Positions 37,063 to 45,731 are shown, counted from the first letter of the stretch. The stretch: 55,935 nucleotides of DNA from Rhodococcus sp. 14-2470-1b (GCF_002259415.1 NZ_NPFY01000021.1:1-55935); one strand, 5' to 3'. The notes: generated by a model from the sequence alone, not told the origin. Program-made: numbers and translations.

Positions 37063-37554
37063 CTAGCGGGGAACGTGGTACCGGGTCAGTACCCCGGTAC
37101 CACGGCCGATCTCGGCCCACGACGCGTCGAATGTCAGAACGGCGATCGCCGACGTCGGGAACTTCCTGCCGATCTCGATAGCGGCTTCGGACCCGTCGGC
37201 TTCGGCCAATTCCAGTGCCGTGAACGGGATCCCGGGGGCATGCCCGACGACGAGGAGTGTATGCACCGCGTCGTCGGTCAGAGCGATCTCGTCGATGATC
37301 TCGTCCGGTGACGCGCCGTAGATGCGCTCCTCGAAGGTCACGGGGGCCTCGATTCCCGTCGCGACGAGGGTCTCGCGGGTGCGGGTGGCCGTCGAACACA
37401 GGATTGCGTCGACCGTGCCGACGTCCGAGATGATCCACTGGCCACCGAGCGCCGCTTCACGCTCTCCTCGCTCGGCGAGCGGACGATCGTGGTCGGGAAC
37501 ACCGTCGGGGTAGCCGGACTTGCCGTGTCGCATCAGGACGAGGGTGCGCGTCAT
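37063..37554 (-). CDS. SixA-like histidine phosphatase
   Basis: A 163-residue phosphohistidine phosphatase family protein. The catalytic RHG lies at residues 9-11 in LVLMRHGKSGY, followed by RPLAERGEREA, CSTATRTRETL and VGHAPGI with the second catalytic His. SixA enzymes remove phosphate from histidine phosphotransfer proteins, though most actinobacterial members have no known target. I chose ATG 37554 (MTRTLVLMRHG), which places the first strand at the N-terminus; a GTG nine bases earlier is possible. The last codons lie within the hairpin at 37074-37104. Confidence 0.87.
   Translation of the reverse strand: MTRTLVLMRHGKSGYPDGVPDHDRPLAERGEREAALGGQWIISDVGTVDAILCSTATRTRETLVATGIEAPVTFEERIYGASPDEIIDEIALTDDAVHTLLVVGHAPGIPFTALELAEADGSEAAIEIGRKFPTSAIAVLTFDASWAEIGRGTGVLTRYHVPR
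37074..37104. terminator. Hairpin at a convergent junction, inside the phosphatase tail
   Basis: CGTGGTACCGGG (37074-37085) and CCCGGTACCACG (37093-37104) form a perfect 12-bp stem around a 7-base loop. It lies 18 bp after the small membrane protein gene and inside the last codons of the converging phosphatase gene, so it could stop transcription from the left. There is no T run. Confidence 0.5.
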
Positions 37555-37640
37555 GGATACCACCGTATCGGCCCGCGCGAGCCTCGCTCGGTCTACATTG
37601 TCACTCGATCAGGGGTGGATCGTGTCGAGGGGGGAATCTC

Positions 37641-39350
37641 GTGCGTAGTTCGGTGACGACAGTTGTTGCTGCGGTTCTGCTGGTTGTCGTAGGCAGTCCG
37701 GCGGGAGCGGTGCCTGGGGTGTCGGGCGCCGAGCGCAGGAGCGAGACGCCGGTGGTGTCGAGTTCGCCCGTCACGGAGGTGGAGGCGTCGGTGGTCTCGG
37801 TGTTCGCGCCGCTGCCGCCCGACGCGTTGCCTCATCCACCGGAGTGCGACACCCTGTCCTATCTGCGGTGGAAGTCCGTCGACGGCCCCACCGAATCCGC
37901 CGACGCCGACCGCATCCTCGTCGCTCAGCCCGGCATCTTCGAGGGCGCGAGCGCGTTCGAGTCGGTCGCCGGAAACACCGTGTCGGCTGCCGCCGCGCAA
38001 GGATCGTACGTCGAGTTCTGGGCGCTCGATCGTCGGTCGAACTGCCTGGAGGATCACACCGGTACCCGGGCGGCGCTGGCAACCGGCAACCTCGAGACGG
38101 CCACCAATTACTACTACGGTGGCGCGGAGATCGACGGCCGAACCTTCGACGGTTTCGCGGACGGTGGCCGCACTGCGTGGTTGTCGAATCAAGGCATCGA
38201 GCAGACAGTGCGTGACCAGTACGATCTGTTGCGCTTCGAACTGCCGGATCAGAAGCTTCGTAAAGAGAAAGTGTTGTGTGGTGGCCACTCGCTCGGCGGG
38301 TTCGTCACCGGGTACTTCGCCGAATGGGACTTCGACGGAAATCCTGAAACACTCGACGACGCCGGCTACAACCAGTGCGGCGGCTACTTCGCCCTCGACA
38401 CCATCGTCAAGGCCGGCACCCCGCCACTTGTTCGCGGAATCCCGGATCTCGATCTGCCTGCGGCTGTTGCCGATCCGATTGCGGATCTCACAGGCCTCGT
38501 GGACAGTGCGCTTCCGGTTCTCGCGCTGCCCGCCGTCATCAATCCCGAGACCACCAATTTGCTCGCGATGGCCGGAGTAGCGGCGAGGCTGGACCCGGGC
38601 GGTGTGAACGATCTGGTGAACGTGTTGCCGAACAACGTCAACATCGACGCGACATTGAGGGCGCTGCTGTCGAAGGACGCACTCATGGCAACCACCGGGA
38701 ATCCGTCGGTACGCACGTTGTACGCCACGAACGACGCTGTCCTGGGTGCGTTGCTCGACGACAATTCACAGCCGTTCGGCTTCCTGCAGGCCAGTGTCGG
38801 GTTCATCGGTGCACAACCTGTGGTCGACAAAGCATTTCCCACGTTGCCGGGAATGGAGAACCTGCCGGTGGTCGGGAGTGCACTCGGTGACGCGAAGAAG
38901 GCGGCCCCTGCGCTCTACGGCGACCCGAACACCGTGTACACCTGGAACGATTACGACTCGCTCGACAGCTCGCCGCAGACCGCGCGTTACACCGATTCCA
39001 GCAGCGAGGTCACGTCGATTTCACAGCTGGCGCGCAGTCTCGCCGAGCCGCCGCTCGACTTCACCGAGTGGTACTTTCCCACGAAATTGAGCACAGACCT
39101 GGCGCAGTCGAGTTCGACGGCCATTCGCGAGCATCGCCTGCACCGTGACGGAGTGCACCGCAATCCAATCCTCACTCTGCAGGGGACCGGCGGGATCGAG
39201 CTCCCTCCCTCCGGTCGCCCTGGCGACCGTCCGATCGTTGTGCAGGGGTACAACCACCTCGACGTGCTGACGGCTGCACGCACCCAGAACAACGGGCTGC
39301 CGGAGGTGGTCAGCACCGAACTCGCACGGTTCGCTGCGAACCCGTCGTAG
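37641..39350 (+). CDS. Secreted alpha/beta hydrolase (lipase-like)
   Basis: A 569-residue exported protein. The Sec signal peptide (about 1-23, ending AGA) follows GTG 37641, which has GGGGGAA upstream. The nucleophile elbow GGHSLGG with Ser217 marks an alpha/beta hydrolase. Four Cys around residues 69, 135, 213 and 233 could form disulfides. The long C-terminal half, including a likely lid region of about 250-450 (LTGLVDSALPVLALP, PGMENLPVVGSALG), is unlike simple lipases and resembles the actinobacterial proteins annotated only as hydrolases. The Asp and His of the triad cannot be fixed from the sequence alone. The gene stands alone, and the biotin operon starts 73 bp later. Confidence 0.78.
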   Translation: MRSSVTTVVAAVLLVVVGSPAGAVPGVSGAERRSETPVVSSSPVTEVEASVVSVFAPLPPDALPHPPECDTLSYLRWKSVDGPTESADADRILVAQPGIFEGASAFESVAGNTVSAAAAQGSYVEFWALDRRSNCLEDHTGTRAALATGNLETATNYYYGGAEIDGRTFDGFADGGRTAWLSNQGIEQTVRDQYDLLRFELPDQKLRKEKVLCGGHSLGGFVTGYFAEWDFDGNPETLDDAGYNQCGGYFALDTIVKAGTPPLVRGIPDLDLPAAVADPIADLTGLVDSALPVLALPAVINPETTNLLAMAGVAARLDPGGVNDLVNVLPNNVNIDATLRALLSKDALMATTGNPSVRTLYATNDAVLGALLDDNSQPFGFLQASVGFIGAQPVVDKAFPTLPGMENLPVVGSALGDAKKAAPALYGDPNTVYTWNDYDSLDSSPQTARYTDSSSEVTSISQLARSLAEPPLDFTEWYFPTKLSTDLAQSSSTAIREHRLHRDGVHRNPILTLQGTGGIELPPSGRPGDRPIVVQGYNHLDVLTAARTQNNGLPEVVSTELARFAANPS

Positions 39351-39385
39351 GGACGCGCGTGTCGCCACCCTCGTCGACCTGCTAC

Positions 39386-39402
39386 CTTGAACGCCGTTCA
39401 AG
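39386..39402 (+). promoter_or_regulatory. BioQ-like operator upstream of bioY
   Basis: CTTGAAC-GCC-GTTCAAG is a perfect 7-bp inverted repeat. It fits the TGAAC-N3-GTTMA type of site known for the TetR regulator BioQ in actinobacteria. It overlaps a TACCTT -10-like word at 39383-39388, so a bound repressor would block the promoter. The bioY start is 22 bp downstream. Confidence 0.7.
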
Positions 39403-39423
39403 TTTGCATCACGAGGAGTGGTC

Positions 39424-40023
39424 ATGTCAGGTTCCGAAGGCGTACAGGAGTCACCGGTGGCGAGTTCGAGGTTTCACGTCTCCGCTCGAGACATGGCGCA
39501 GGTCGCAGTGTTCGCCGCGCTCATCGCAGCTCTCGGGCTCGCCGGGGCCATCACGGTCGGCTTCAGTGGCGTTCCGATCACGCTGCAGACCCTCGGTGTC
39601 ATCCTGGCGGGCGCCGTTCTCGGACCACGCAAAGGCGTCATCGCGGTAGCAGTGTTCATCGCGTTGACCCTGATCGGGCTGCCGCTGCTCTCGGGCGGAC
39701 GCACCGGGCTCACCGCGCTGGCAGGGCCGAGCGCCGGCTACCTCGTCGGCTGGATACCTGCCGTCTTCGTGATCGGGTTGCTGACCGTACGGATCCTGCC
39801 CAAGTACCCCGTCGTGCTCGGACTGCTCGCCAACGCGATCGGCGGCATCGTCGTCGTCTACATCTTCGGGACCATCGGCTTGCTGCTGCGCACGGACCTG
39901 AGTGTGTGGGCCGCCGTCTCCACCAACTTCGCCTTCGTTCCCGGTGACCTCGTCAAGGTCGTCATCGCCACCGTCGTCGCGAAGAGTGTTCACCGGGCGT
40001 ACCCGGGCATCGTCCACACGTGA
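39424..40023 (+). CDS. bioY: Biotin ECF transporter substrate-binding protein BioY
   Basis: A 199-residue integral membrane protein of the BioY family (S component of an ECF transporter). Six hydrophobic segments are visible, with the characteristic GVPITLQTLGVILAGAVLGPRKG, LIGLPLLSGGRTGLTALAGPSAGYLVGW and the C-terminal FVPGDLVKVVIATVVA. It binds biotin with high affinity and works with the BioM ATPase and BioN encoded downstream. GAGGAG lies eight bases before ATG 39424; a GTG six bases earlier is less likely. It begins the operon after the BioQ-like operator and overlaps the next gene by four bases. Confidence 0.93.
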   Translation: MSGSEGVQESPVASSRFHVSARDMAQVAVFAALIAALGLAGAITVGFSGVPITLQTLGVILAGAVLGPRKGVIAVAVFIALTLIGLPLLSGGRTGLTALAGPSAGYLVGWIPAVFVIGLLTVRILPKYPVVLGLLANAIGGIVVVYIFGTIGLLLRTDLSVWAAVSTNFAFVPGDLVKVVIATVVAKSVHRAYPGIVHT

Positions 40024-41168
40024 AGTTGCCGCACGCCGCGGACGCTCTCGCGATCGACTGGGCAGGCACCCGGCTGACCTACGCGGAGTTCGACGCCGCG
40101 GTCGACGCCTGGCCCGCACCTCGTCTTCACGAACACTCGGCACACGACGCGTCGGAACTCGCTGTTCCCGATGCCTTGATCTGCGTGTTCGCGGCAGCCA
40201 GGCAGGGCCGAGCGGTGCACGTCGAGGACCCGGCAGCCAGGCCCGAGCGCCAGTCCGTGCCTGCGGGCGCATGGTTGCTGATCGGCACGTCCGGGTCGAC
40301 GGGCAGGTCTCGGCCGCTCGCCCGGACAGTGCAGTCCTGGACGGACAGCTTCGACGAGTTCACCTCCATCACCGGTATCGACGGGACCGACCGAGTGCTC
40401 GTCACCGGTCCGTTGCACGCGACCATGCACTTGTTCGCCGCCGTCCACGCCCTGTGGGTCGGTGCATGCGTGACCGACGATCCGCGAGGTGCGACGGTCG
40501 CTCACGCAGTGCCCGCTGTCCTCCGAACTCTCGTCGAGACCGCCCCGGAACTGCGCCTCGCCGTCGTGGCAGGCACGACTCTCGATTCCCGGGCAGCCGA
40601 GGGCTGGAGTGGAGACGGCAGGAACGACCGATTCGATCGACTACATCTCCGTGTGGTCGAGTACTACGGTGCGGCCGAACTGTCGCTCGTCGCTGCCCGC
40701 GTGGTCCCGGAGCCGCTGCGGTTGCTTCCCGGCGTGGACGCGGAGATCCGCGACGGTCTGCTGTACGTCAGGTCGCCGTACCGCGTCCTCGGCGCCGACG
40801 AGTGGGTCTGCGTCGGCGACCTGGCCGAGCTCGGGCCCAACGGTGACCTCGTCGTCCGCGGCCGAGGTGACGCAGCCGTCGACGTCGGTGGTACGACGGT
40901 CATCGCCGAGGACGTCGAACGACTACTCGACGCCATCGACGGAGTGCGCGCGTCGGCGGTCGTCGGGACACCACATACGATCCTCGGGGCGACGGTGACT
41001 GCCGTCCTCGAACTGGACGACCCGGTCGTCCTCGATTCCGTCAAGGCCCGTGCTCGCGCCGCATTGCAGAAGGAAGCAGTCCCGAGGCGGTGGGTCGTCG
41101 TCGACCGTCTACCTCGCACCGGTAGCGGAAAGATCGCCCGCGCCCGAGTGAGAGACTCGTTGTCATGA
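40020..41168 (+). CDS. AMP-forming acyl-CoA ligase, short
   Basis: A 382-residue member of the AMP-binding (ANL) superfamily, shorter than usual acyl-CoA ligases (500 or more). The P-loop LIGTSGSTGRSRPL, the VEYYGAAELS motif that binds the adenine, and the closing RTGSGKIARARVR with the catalytic lysine are all present. The length is close to MenE-type ligases. The GTG lies in a GTGA overlap with bioY, so it is translationally coupled to a biotin transporter. A carboxylate such as biotin, dethiobiotin or pimelate is therefore the natural guess for the substrate, but this is inference from position. Confidence 0.85.
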   Translation: MKLPHAADALAIDWAGTRLTYAEFDAAVDAWPAPRLHEHSAHDASELAVPDALICVFAAARQGRAVHVEDPAARPERQSVPAGAWLLIGTSGSTGRSRPLARTVQSWTDSFDEFTSITGIDGTDRVLVTGPLHATMHLFAAVHALWVGACVTDDPRGATVAHAVPAVLRTLVETAPELRLAVVAGTTLDSRAAEGWSGDGRNDRFDRLHLRVVEYYGAAELSLVAARVVPEPLRLLPGVDAEIRDGLLYVRSPYRVLGADEWVCVGDLAELGPNGDLVVRGRGDAAVDVGGTTVIAEDVERLLDAIDGVRASAVVGTPHTILGATVTAVLELDDPVVLDSVKARARAALQKEAVPRRWVVVDRLPRTGSGKIARARVRDSLS

Positions 41169-42298
41169 GTCGGTCTGCGTACAGTGCTGCTGCGCCGGTT
41201 CTCGTGGCACCACGTCGAACGCCGATCGGCAACGCGGGCCACGGATTCTCCGCGCTGACGACGACGGATCTCGCGGCTCCGGTCCTCACCGCCGTACTCG
41301 AGACGTTGCGCGACGCCGGGGCGCCACACCAGGTGGACGACGTCGTCCTCGGCAACTGCCTCGGTCCCGGCGGCGACCCGGCGCGAATCGCATCCCTGGC
41401 CGCCGGGCTCGGCGTCGACGTGCCCGGCGTGACAGTGGACCGGCAATGCGGTTCCGGCCTCGACGCCGTCGCGCTCGCCGCCGCCCGAATCCGCAGCGGC
41501 GAGGACAACCTGATCCTGGCCGGCGGCGTCGAATCCGCCAGCACCGCACCGTGGAGACTCTGGCCGGACACGCGCGAGCGCTACACCCGTGCACCGTTTG
41601 CTCCTCCCGGTTTCCCCGACCCCGACATGGGAGTCGCGGCGGACGATCTTGCCAGGATCCGAGGGATCAGCCGAGAACGTCAGGACGCCTATGCGGCCCG
41701 TTCGCATGCGCTGGCCGCGGCGACGGATTTCTCGTCCGAGATCGTTCCGATAGCCGGCGTCGATCGCGATCAACGCATTCGGTCGAACATGACCGAGGCC
41801 AGGTTGGGCCGACTCCGTCCGGCATTCACGCCGGACGGCACCGCGACCGCGGGAAACTCGTGCGGAATCTCCGACGGCGCAGCCGTTCTCGCCGTGACGA
41901 CGCAGGCGGGTTCGAAAGGTCTTCCGGCGCTACGTGTTCTGGGGTCCGCGGTGGCGGGATCCGATCCGTCGCTGCCCGGTCTCGGCCCGGTTCCCGCCAT
42001 CGAGAAAGTGTTACGTCGCACCGGGGTTGCGCTGTCCGACATCGGCGTCGTCGAGATCACCGAGGCGTTCGCATCCGTCGTGCTCGCAGTCGCCGACGAA
42101 CTGGACATCGACGAGGATCTGCTGTGCCCGCAGGGCGGTGCCATTGCGATGGGGCACCCGTGGGGCGCATCGGGCGCAATCCTGCTCGTGCGGTTGGCGA
42201 CTTGGATAGTCGCGTCGGACGGGCCGGAACTGGGACTGGCCGCGTGCGCCATCGGCGGCGGCCAGGGGGTAGCGATGATCGTGGAGCGTGTGCAGTGA
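41165..42298 (+). CDS. Thiolase family acyltransferase
   Basis: A 377-residue thiolase. The nucleophile Cys95 (DRQCGSGLDAV), His331 (AMGHPWGASG) and a second cysteine Cys361 near IGGGQG are present. Two oddities: the usual NEAFA motif reads TEAFA (Thr299 for Asn), and Cys361 is one residue upstream of the usual position (CAIGGG rather than CIGGG). Condensing or cleaving activity is still expected but may be altered. ATG 41165 overlaps the ligase stop by four bases, and the gene overlaps bioM likewise. Its place in a biotin-uptake operon suggests chain building of a biotin precursor or beta-oxidation of the biotin side chain. Confidence 0.87.
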   Translation: MSRSAYSAAAPVLVAPRRTPIGNAGHGFSALTTTDLAAPVLTAVLETLRDAGAPHQVDDVVLGNCLGPGGDPARIASLAAGLGVDVPGVTVDRQCGSGLDAVALAAARIRSGEDNLILAGGVESASTAPWRLWPDTRERYTRAPFAPPGFPDPDMGVAADDLARIRGISRERQDAYAARSHALAAATDFSSEIVPIAGVDRDQRIRSNMTEARLGRLRPAFTPDGTATAGNSCGISDGAAVLAVTTQAGSKGLPALRVLGSAVAGSDPSLPGLGPVPAIEKVLRRTGVALSDIGVVEITEAFASVVLAVADELDIDEDLLCPQGGAIAMGHPWGASGAILLVRLATWIVASDGPELGLAACAIGGGQGVAMIVERVQ

Positions 42299-42975
42299 GC
42301 GAGATCGTGTTCGAGCAGGTTCGTCATGCCTTCGGTGAACGAGAAGTGTTGCGGGGCATCGATCTCACCATCACCGAGCGGCGTGTCGGCATCATCGGGT
42401 CCAACGGATCCGGCAAGTCGACGCTGGCGCGGACGATCAACGGGCTGCTCGCGCCGACATCCGGAAAAGTGACCGTCGACGGCATCGACGCGGCGAAGAA
42501 GGGCGCACAGGTCCGTAAGAAGGTGGGGTTCGTCTTCACCGATCCGGACACGCAGATCGTCATGCCCACGGTCGCGGAGGATCTCGCGTTCTCACTCCGC
42601 CGATCGGGGCTGAGCAAGCCCGAGATCGCCGAGCGAGTCCAGGACATACTGACGAGGTTCCGCCTCGACGGTCACGCCGAGCATCCCGCGCATCTGCTGT
42701 CCGGCGGTCAGAAGCAGCTCCTGGCAATCGGAGCCGTCCTGATCCGCAGGCCGGAGGTCGTCGTCGCCGACGAGCCGACCACTCTCCTCGATCTCCGCAA
42801 CGCCCGAGTCGTCGCCGACGCGTTGGACTCCATCGACCAGCAGGTCATCGTCGTCACCCACCAGCTCGCTCTTCTCGAGTCGTTCGAGCGCGTCATCGTC
42901 GTCGACGACGGTGCGGTTGCGTTCGACGGCACCCCCGACGCGGCGGTTCCGGCGTACCGGGAGTCGGTCCTGTGA
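42295..42975 (+). CDS. bioM: Biotin ECF transporter ATPase BioM
   Basis: A 226-residue ABC ATPase. Walker A is GSNGSGKST (residues 35-43), the signature is LSGGQKQ (135-141), Walker B is EVVVADEP with Asp159 and Glu160, and the switch His is in VVTHQ. Length and sequence match the energy-coupling ATPase of BioMNY. Unlike general ECF modules, which use two different ATPases, BioMNY uses one type. I chose the GTG at 42295 in a GTGA overlap with the thiolase gene; an open frame upstream is only a shadow. Confidence 0.9.
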   Translation: MSEIVFEQVRHAFGEREVLRGIDLTITERRVGIIGSNGSGKSTLARTINGLLAPTSGKVTVDGIDAAKKGAQVRKKVGFVFTDPDTQIVMPTVAEDLAFSLRRSGLSKPEIAERVQDILTRFRLDGHAEHPAHLLSGGQKQLLAIGAVLIRRPEVVVADEPTTLLDLRNARVVADALDSIDQQVIVVTHQLALLESFERVIVVDDGAVAFDGTPDAAVPAYRESVL

Positions 42976-43571
42976 TCGGGCTGTACCGGCCGGGGAGCTC
43001 TCTGTTGCATCGGTTGCCTGCGGGTACCAAGCTGCTATTGCTCCTGGCGTCGATCATCCTCGCCACGATCTTCGCGCGCACACCCGTGCACGTCGGCGCG
43101 GTCGCACTCGTCGTTGCCGGGTTGTTCGTCGTGGCACGTATTCCGCTGAAACTTGCTGCGGCGCAGCTACGTCCCGTGCTGTGGATGGTGCTGATCATCG
43201 GTGTCTTCCAGGTGATCATCACCGACTGGCAACGCGCGGTGGTGGTGTGCGGAGTGCTCGTGATCTCCGTTGCCCTCGCCGCACTCGTCACGTTGACGAC
43301 CCGAGTGACGGACATGCTGGACACCGTCACTCGCGCGCTCGGACCACTCCGTCGGTTCGGCGTCGACCCCGACCGCATCGGTCTGATGCTCGCCCTGGCC
43401 ATCAGGTGCATCCCGGTGCTGGCCACCATCGTGCACGAGGTGTCCGAGGCGCGCAAAGCACGCGGATTGCAGTGGTCCATGACTGCCCTCGCCACGCCTG
43501 TCCTCGTCCGTGCACTCCGCACCGCCGACGCGATGGGCGATGCCCTCGTCGCTCGTGGCGTCGACGATTAG
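42972..43571 (+). CDS. bioN: Biotin ECF transporter transmembrane protein BioN
   Basis: A 199-residue integral membrane T component of an ECF transporter (CbiQ/EcfT family). About four or five hydrophobic segments are visible, plus the coupling helices with EARKARGL and a final LVARGV, the Ala-Arg-Gly motifs that contact the ATPase. It starts at GTG 42972, overlapping bioM by four bases. With bioY and bioM it completes the BioMNY uptake complex. Confidence 0.9.
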   Translation: MIGLYRPGSSLLHRLPAGTKLLLLLASIILATIFARTPVHVGAVALVVAGLFVVARIPLKLAAAQLRPVLWMVLIIGVFQVIITDWQRAVVVCGVLVISVALAALVTLTTRVTDMLDTVTRALGPLRRFGVDPDRIGLMLALAIRCIPVLATIVHEVSEARKARGLQWSMTALATPVLVRALRTADAMGDALVARGVDD

Positions 43572-43586
43572 AGGGGCGATCAGCGC

Positions 43587-44990
43587 GTGAGCCCGCTACT
43601 CACCGACCGCATAGCCGGTCACGCACGCGAGAATCCCGACGCGATCGCCGTCGTCGACCGTCGGGAATCGGTGACGTACGGCGACTTCTGGGAACGTGTC
43701 CGCCGCACCGGCGCCGGGATGAACGGCATGCGACGCGTTGCGGTCCTTCCCACCTCGGACGTCGGCTCGCTCGTCGCGGTGACCGCGGCGATGGCGTCGG
43801 GAATCGGTGTGGTGCTGTTGCACAGGCATTTGCTGCCCAGCCAGTTCGGCAGGGTCGTCGAACTCGCCGCGCCGGACGTGGTGATCGCCGCGGAGCAGCA
43901 GCATCGACGGGTGGCATCGCTCGGCTGGTCCGACCCGGTCGCCGGTCTGGACGGCCGAGGGCCGCACGGGAGCCCCACCGCGGGCAGTGAATTGTTGGTC
44001 GGGATCACGTCGGGAAGCACCGGCGAGCCCAAGCTCTTTCTACGCAACCAGCGTTCGTGGGCCAGGACGCTGGACCGCAGCGACGCCGTGTTCGACGTTC
44101 AGCGGGGAGACCGCGTGTCGACGCCGGGGGTGCTGGACCACACGCATTTCCTGTACGGCGCGCTGCACGGGTTGACGCGCGGCGCATCCGTGGACGTCCG
44201 GTCTGCGGTCGACGCACTGAACAGTGGCGCGACACATCTCTATTCGGTGCCGACGATCGCGTGGGACGTCGTGCGCGCCGATGTCGGCCCGGTAGGGAGT
44301 GTGCGTGAAGTGCTCTCCAGTGCGGCCCGTTGGCCGGAGTCGGGGCGTCGAACGCTGCAGAACGTGCTGCCGAACGCGTCGCTGGTTCACTTCTACGGCG
44401 CCTCGGAGCTGAGCTTCGTGTCCTACGACCGCGGCGTCGATCCCGGCCCGGGAATACTGTTCGACGGTGTCGAGGCGCGGATCGTCGACGGGATCGTTCA
44501 TGTGCGCAGCGATATGCTGTTCGACGGCTACCTGACCGACGAGGGACTTGCAGGCGGGCCGGTCGACGGCTGGATGACGGTGGGAGACCGAGGAAGTGTG
44601 GACGGGTCGTCGCTGACTCTGTTCGGTCGTGATTCCGAGACGTTGATCCGGGGTGGGCTGAACGTCGAGCTCGCACCGATCGAGCATGCAGCCCTGAGTA
44701 TTTCCGGTGTTCTCGAAGCGGGAGTCGCTGCGATTCCCGACGCACGATTCGGTGAAGTACCCGCGCTCGCACTCGTCGTGGGCGCGGGCGCACCGCCCGT
44801 CGAGCGCATTCGTAGGTTGTTGCGCGAGGCCCTGCCCGCCCCCAGTGCGCCGACGCGGATCCTCGTGGTGCCCGCCCTGCCGCGCACCCCGCGCGGCAAG
44901 TTGGACCGTCAGGCCCTCGGGGCGACCTTGGCCACGGAGCGCACCGCATCGTCGACGACGAACCACACGGTGAGTGCGCCGCCCTCGTAG
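43587..44990 (+). CDS. AMP-forming acyl-CoA ligase
   Basis: A 467-residue ANL-superfamily ligase. It has the P-loop GITSGSTGEPKLF, the adenine-binding VHFYGASELSFVS, the YLTDEGLAGGPVDGWMTVGDRG hinge region, and the C-terminal lysine in RTPRGKLDRQ. AGAGGGG lies upstream of GTG 43587, and 15 bp separate it from bioN, so it is the likely last gene of the biotin operon. It makes two ligases in one operon. The 3' end overlaps the convergent thioesterase gene by 82 bp. Confidence 0.85.
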   Translation: MSPLLTDRIAGHARENPDAIAVVDRRESVTYGDFWERVRRTGAGMNGMRRVAVLPTSDVGSLVAVTAAMASGIGVVLLHRHLLPSQFGRVVELAAPDVVIAAEQQHRRVASLGWSDPVAGLDGRGPHGSPTAGSELLVGITSGSTGEPKLFLRNQRSWARTLDRSDAVFDVQRGDRVSTPGVLDHTHFLYGALHGLTRGASVDVRSAVDALNSGATHLYSVPTIAWDVVRADVGPVGSVREVLSSAARWPESGRRTLQNVLPNASLVHFYGASELSFVSYDRGVDPGPGILFDGVEARIVDGIVHVRSDMLFDGYLTDEGLAGGPVDGWMTVGDRGSVDGSSLTLFGRDSETLIRGGLNVELAPIEHAALSISGVLEAGVAAIPDARFGEVPALALVVGAGAPPVERIRRLLREALPAPSAPTRILVVPALPRTPRGKLDRQALGATLATERTASSTTNHTVSAPPS

Positions 44991-45703
44991 CGGTGACGAA
45001 TGGTCACGTGGTCGCCCGCCAGAATGGGGGAGAGGTACTCGATGACGGCCCGGTGCGGGGCGTGCAACAGGTCGGCGTGATCGACCAACAGCTCCTCGAC
45101 GGCGTGCCAGTACGCGGCGTTGTTGACGTGGTTGAACGGGTCGATGTCGGTGGCGCGCAAAGGAAACTGCACGTCGGTGTGTGCGGGTGACGGCACCGGC
45201 TCGGTCAGCCAGGCCTTCCACCGCAACCGATGCTCGTCGGTGGTGCGTGCCAGCAAGGCCAAGGCCTCGTCGCTGATCCGGGTGGGCATACCGGTACTGG
45301 CACTGATGTTGATCCAGAATCCCTCGGTCTCGATCGACGCGCCCTTGTCGGTGGTGATGTTCACGCGCATGTTCGACCACCTCGTCGACATCGACGAGCA
45401 CCACCGTCTCATGTGCACTCGGTCCGGGAACTCGACCGGGGTGTGCACGTCGATGACCGTGCGCCGCACGATCCAGAACGGGTCCGTGACGCCGAGCGAG
45501 GTGGCGTCGAGATTGTCCGACCCGATGTCCTGCAGGTAACGGGCCATACCGTCGAACCGCAGGCGGTTGTTGGGGTCGACGTCTCCGGTGCGGACGGTCC
45601 AGTTGGTCTCGAAGCCCTCGCCGTCGGCCGGTGCCGGGGCAAGAGGGTCGTCGAAGCCGACAGGTTCGGGGCTTCGCCGTGCTGCGCTGGTTCCGTCGGT
45701 CAT
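44909..45703 (-). CDS. Acyl-ACP thioesterase (FatA/FatB family)
   Basis: A 264-residue protein with two hot-dog domains. The N-terminal one has VRTGDVDPNNRLRFDGMARYLQDIGSDNL, and the second has RATDIDPFNHVNNAAYWHAVEELL, whose Asn-His-Val-Asn pattern is the usual catalytic one. FatA/FatB-like enzymes release fatty acids from ACP. The family occurs in several actinobacteria, but a physiological role is not settled. The 3' end overlaps the convergent ligase gene by 82 bp; both frames continue through the overlap with normal family endings, so it seems real. Confidence 0.85.
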   Translation of the reverse strand: MTDGTSAARRSPEPVGFDDPLAPAPADGEGFETNWTVRTGDVDPNNRLRFDGMARYLQDIGSDNLDATSLGVTDPFWIVRRTVIDVHTPVEFPDRVHMRRWCSSMSTRWSNMRVNITTDKGASIETEGFWINISASTGMPTRISDEALALLARTTDEHRLRWKAWLTEPVPSPAHTDVQFPLRATDIDPFNHVNNAAYWHAVEELLVDHADLLHAPHRAVIEYLSPILAGDHVTIRHRYEGGALTVWFVVDDAVRSVAKVAPRA

Positions 45704-45731
45704 GGTGACCGAACCTACCCGGCCCGGCGCG

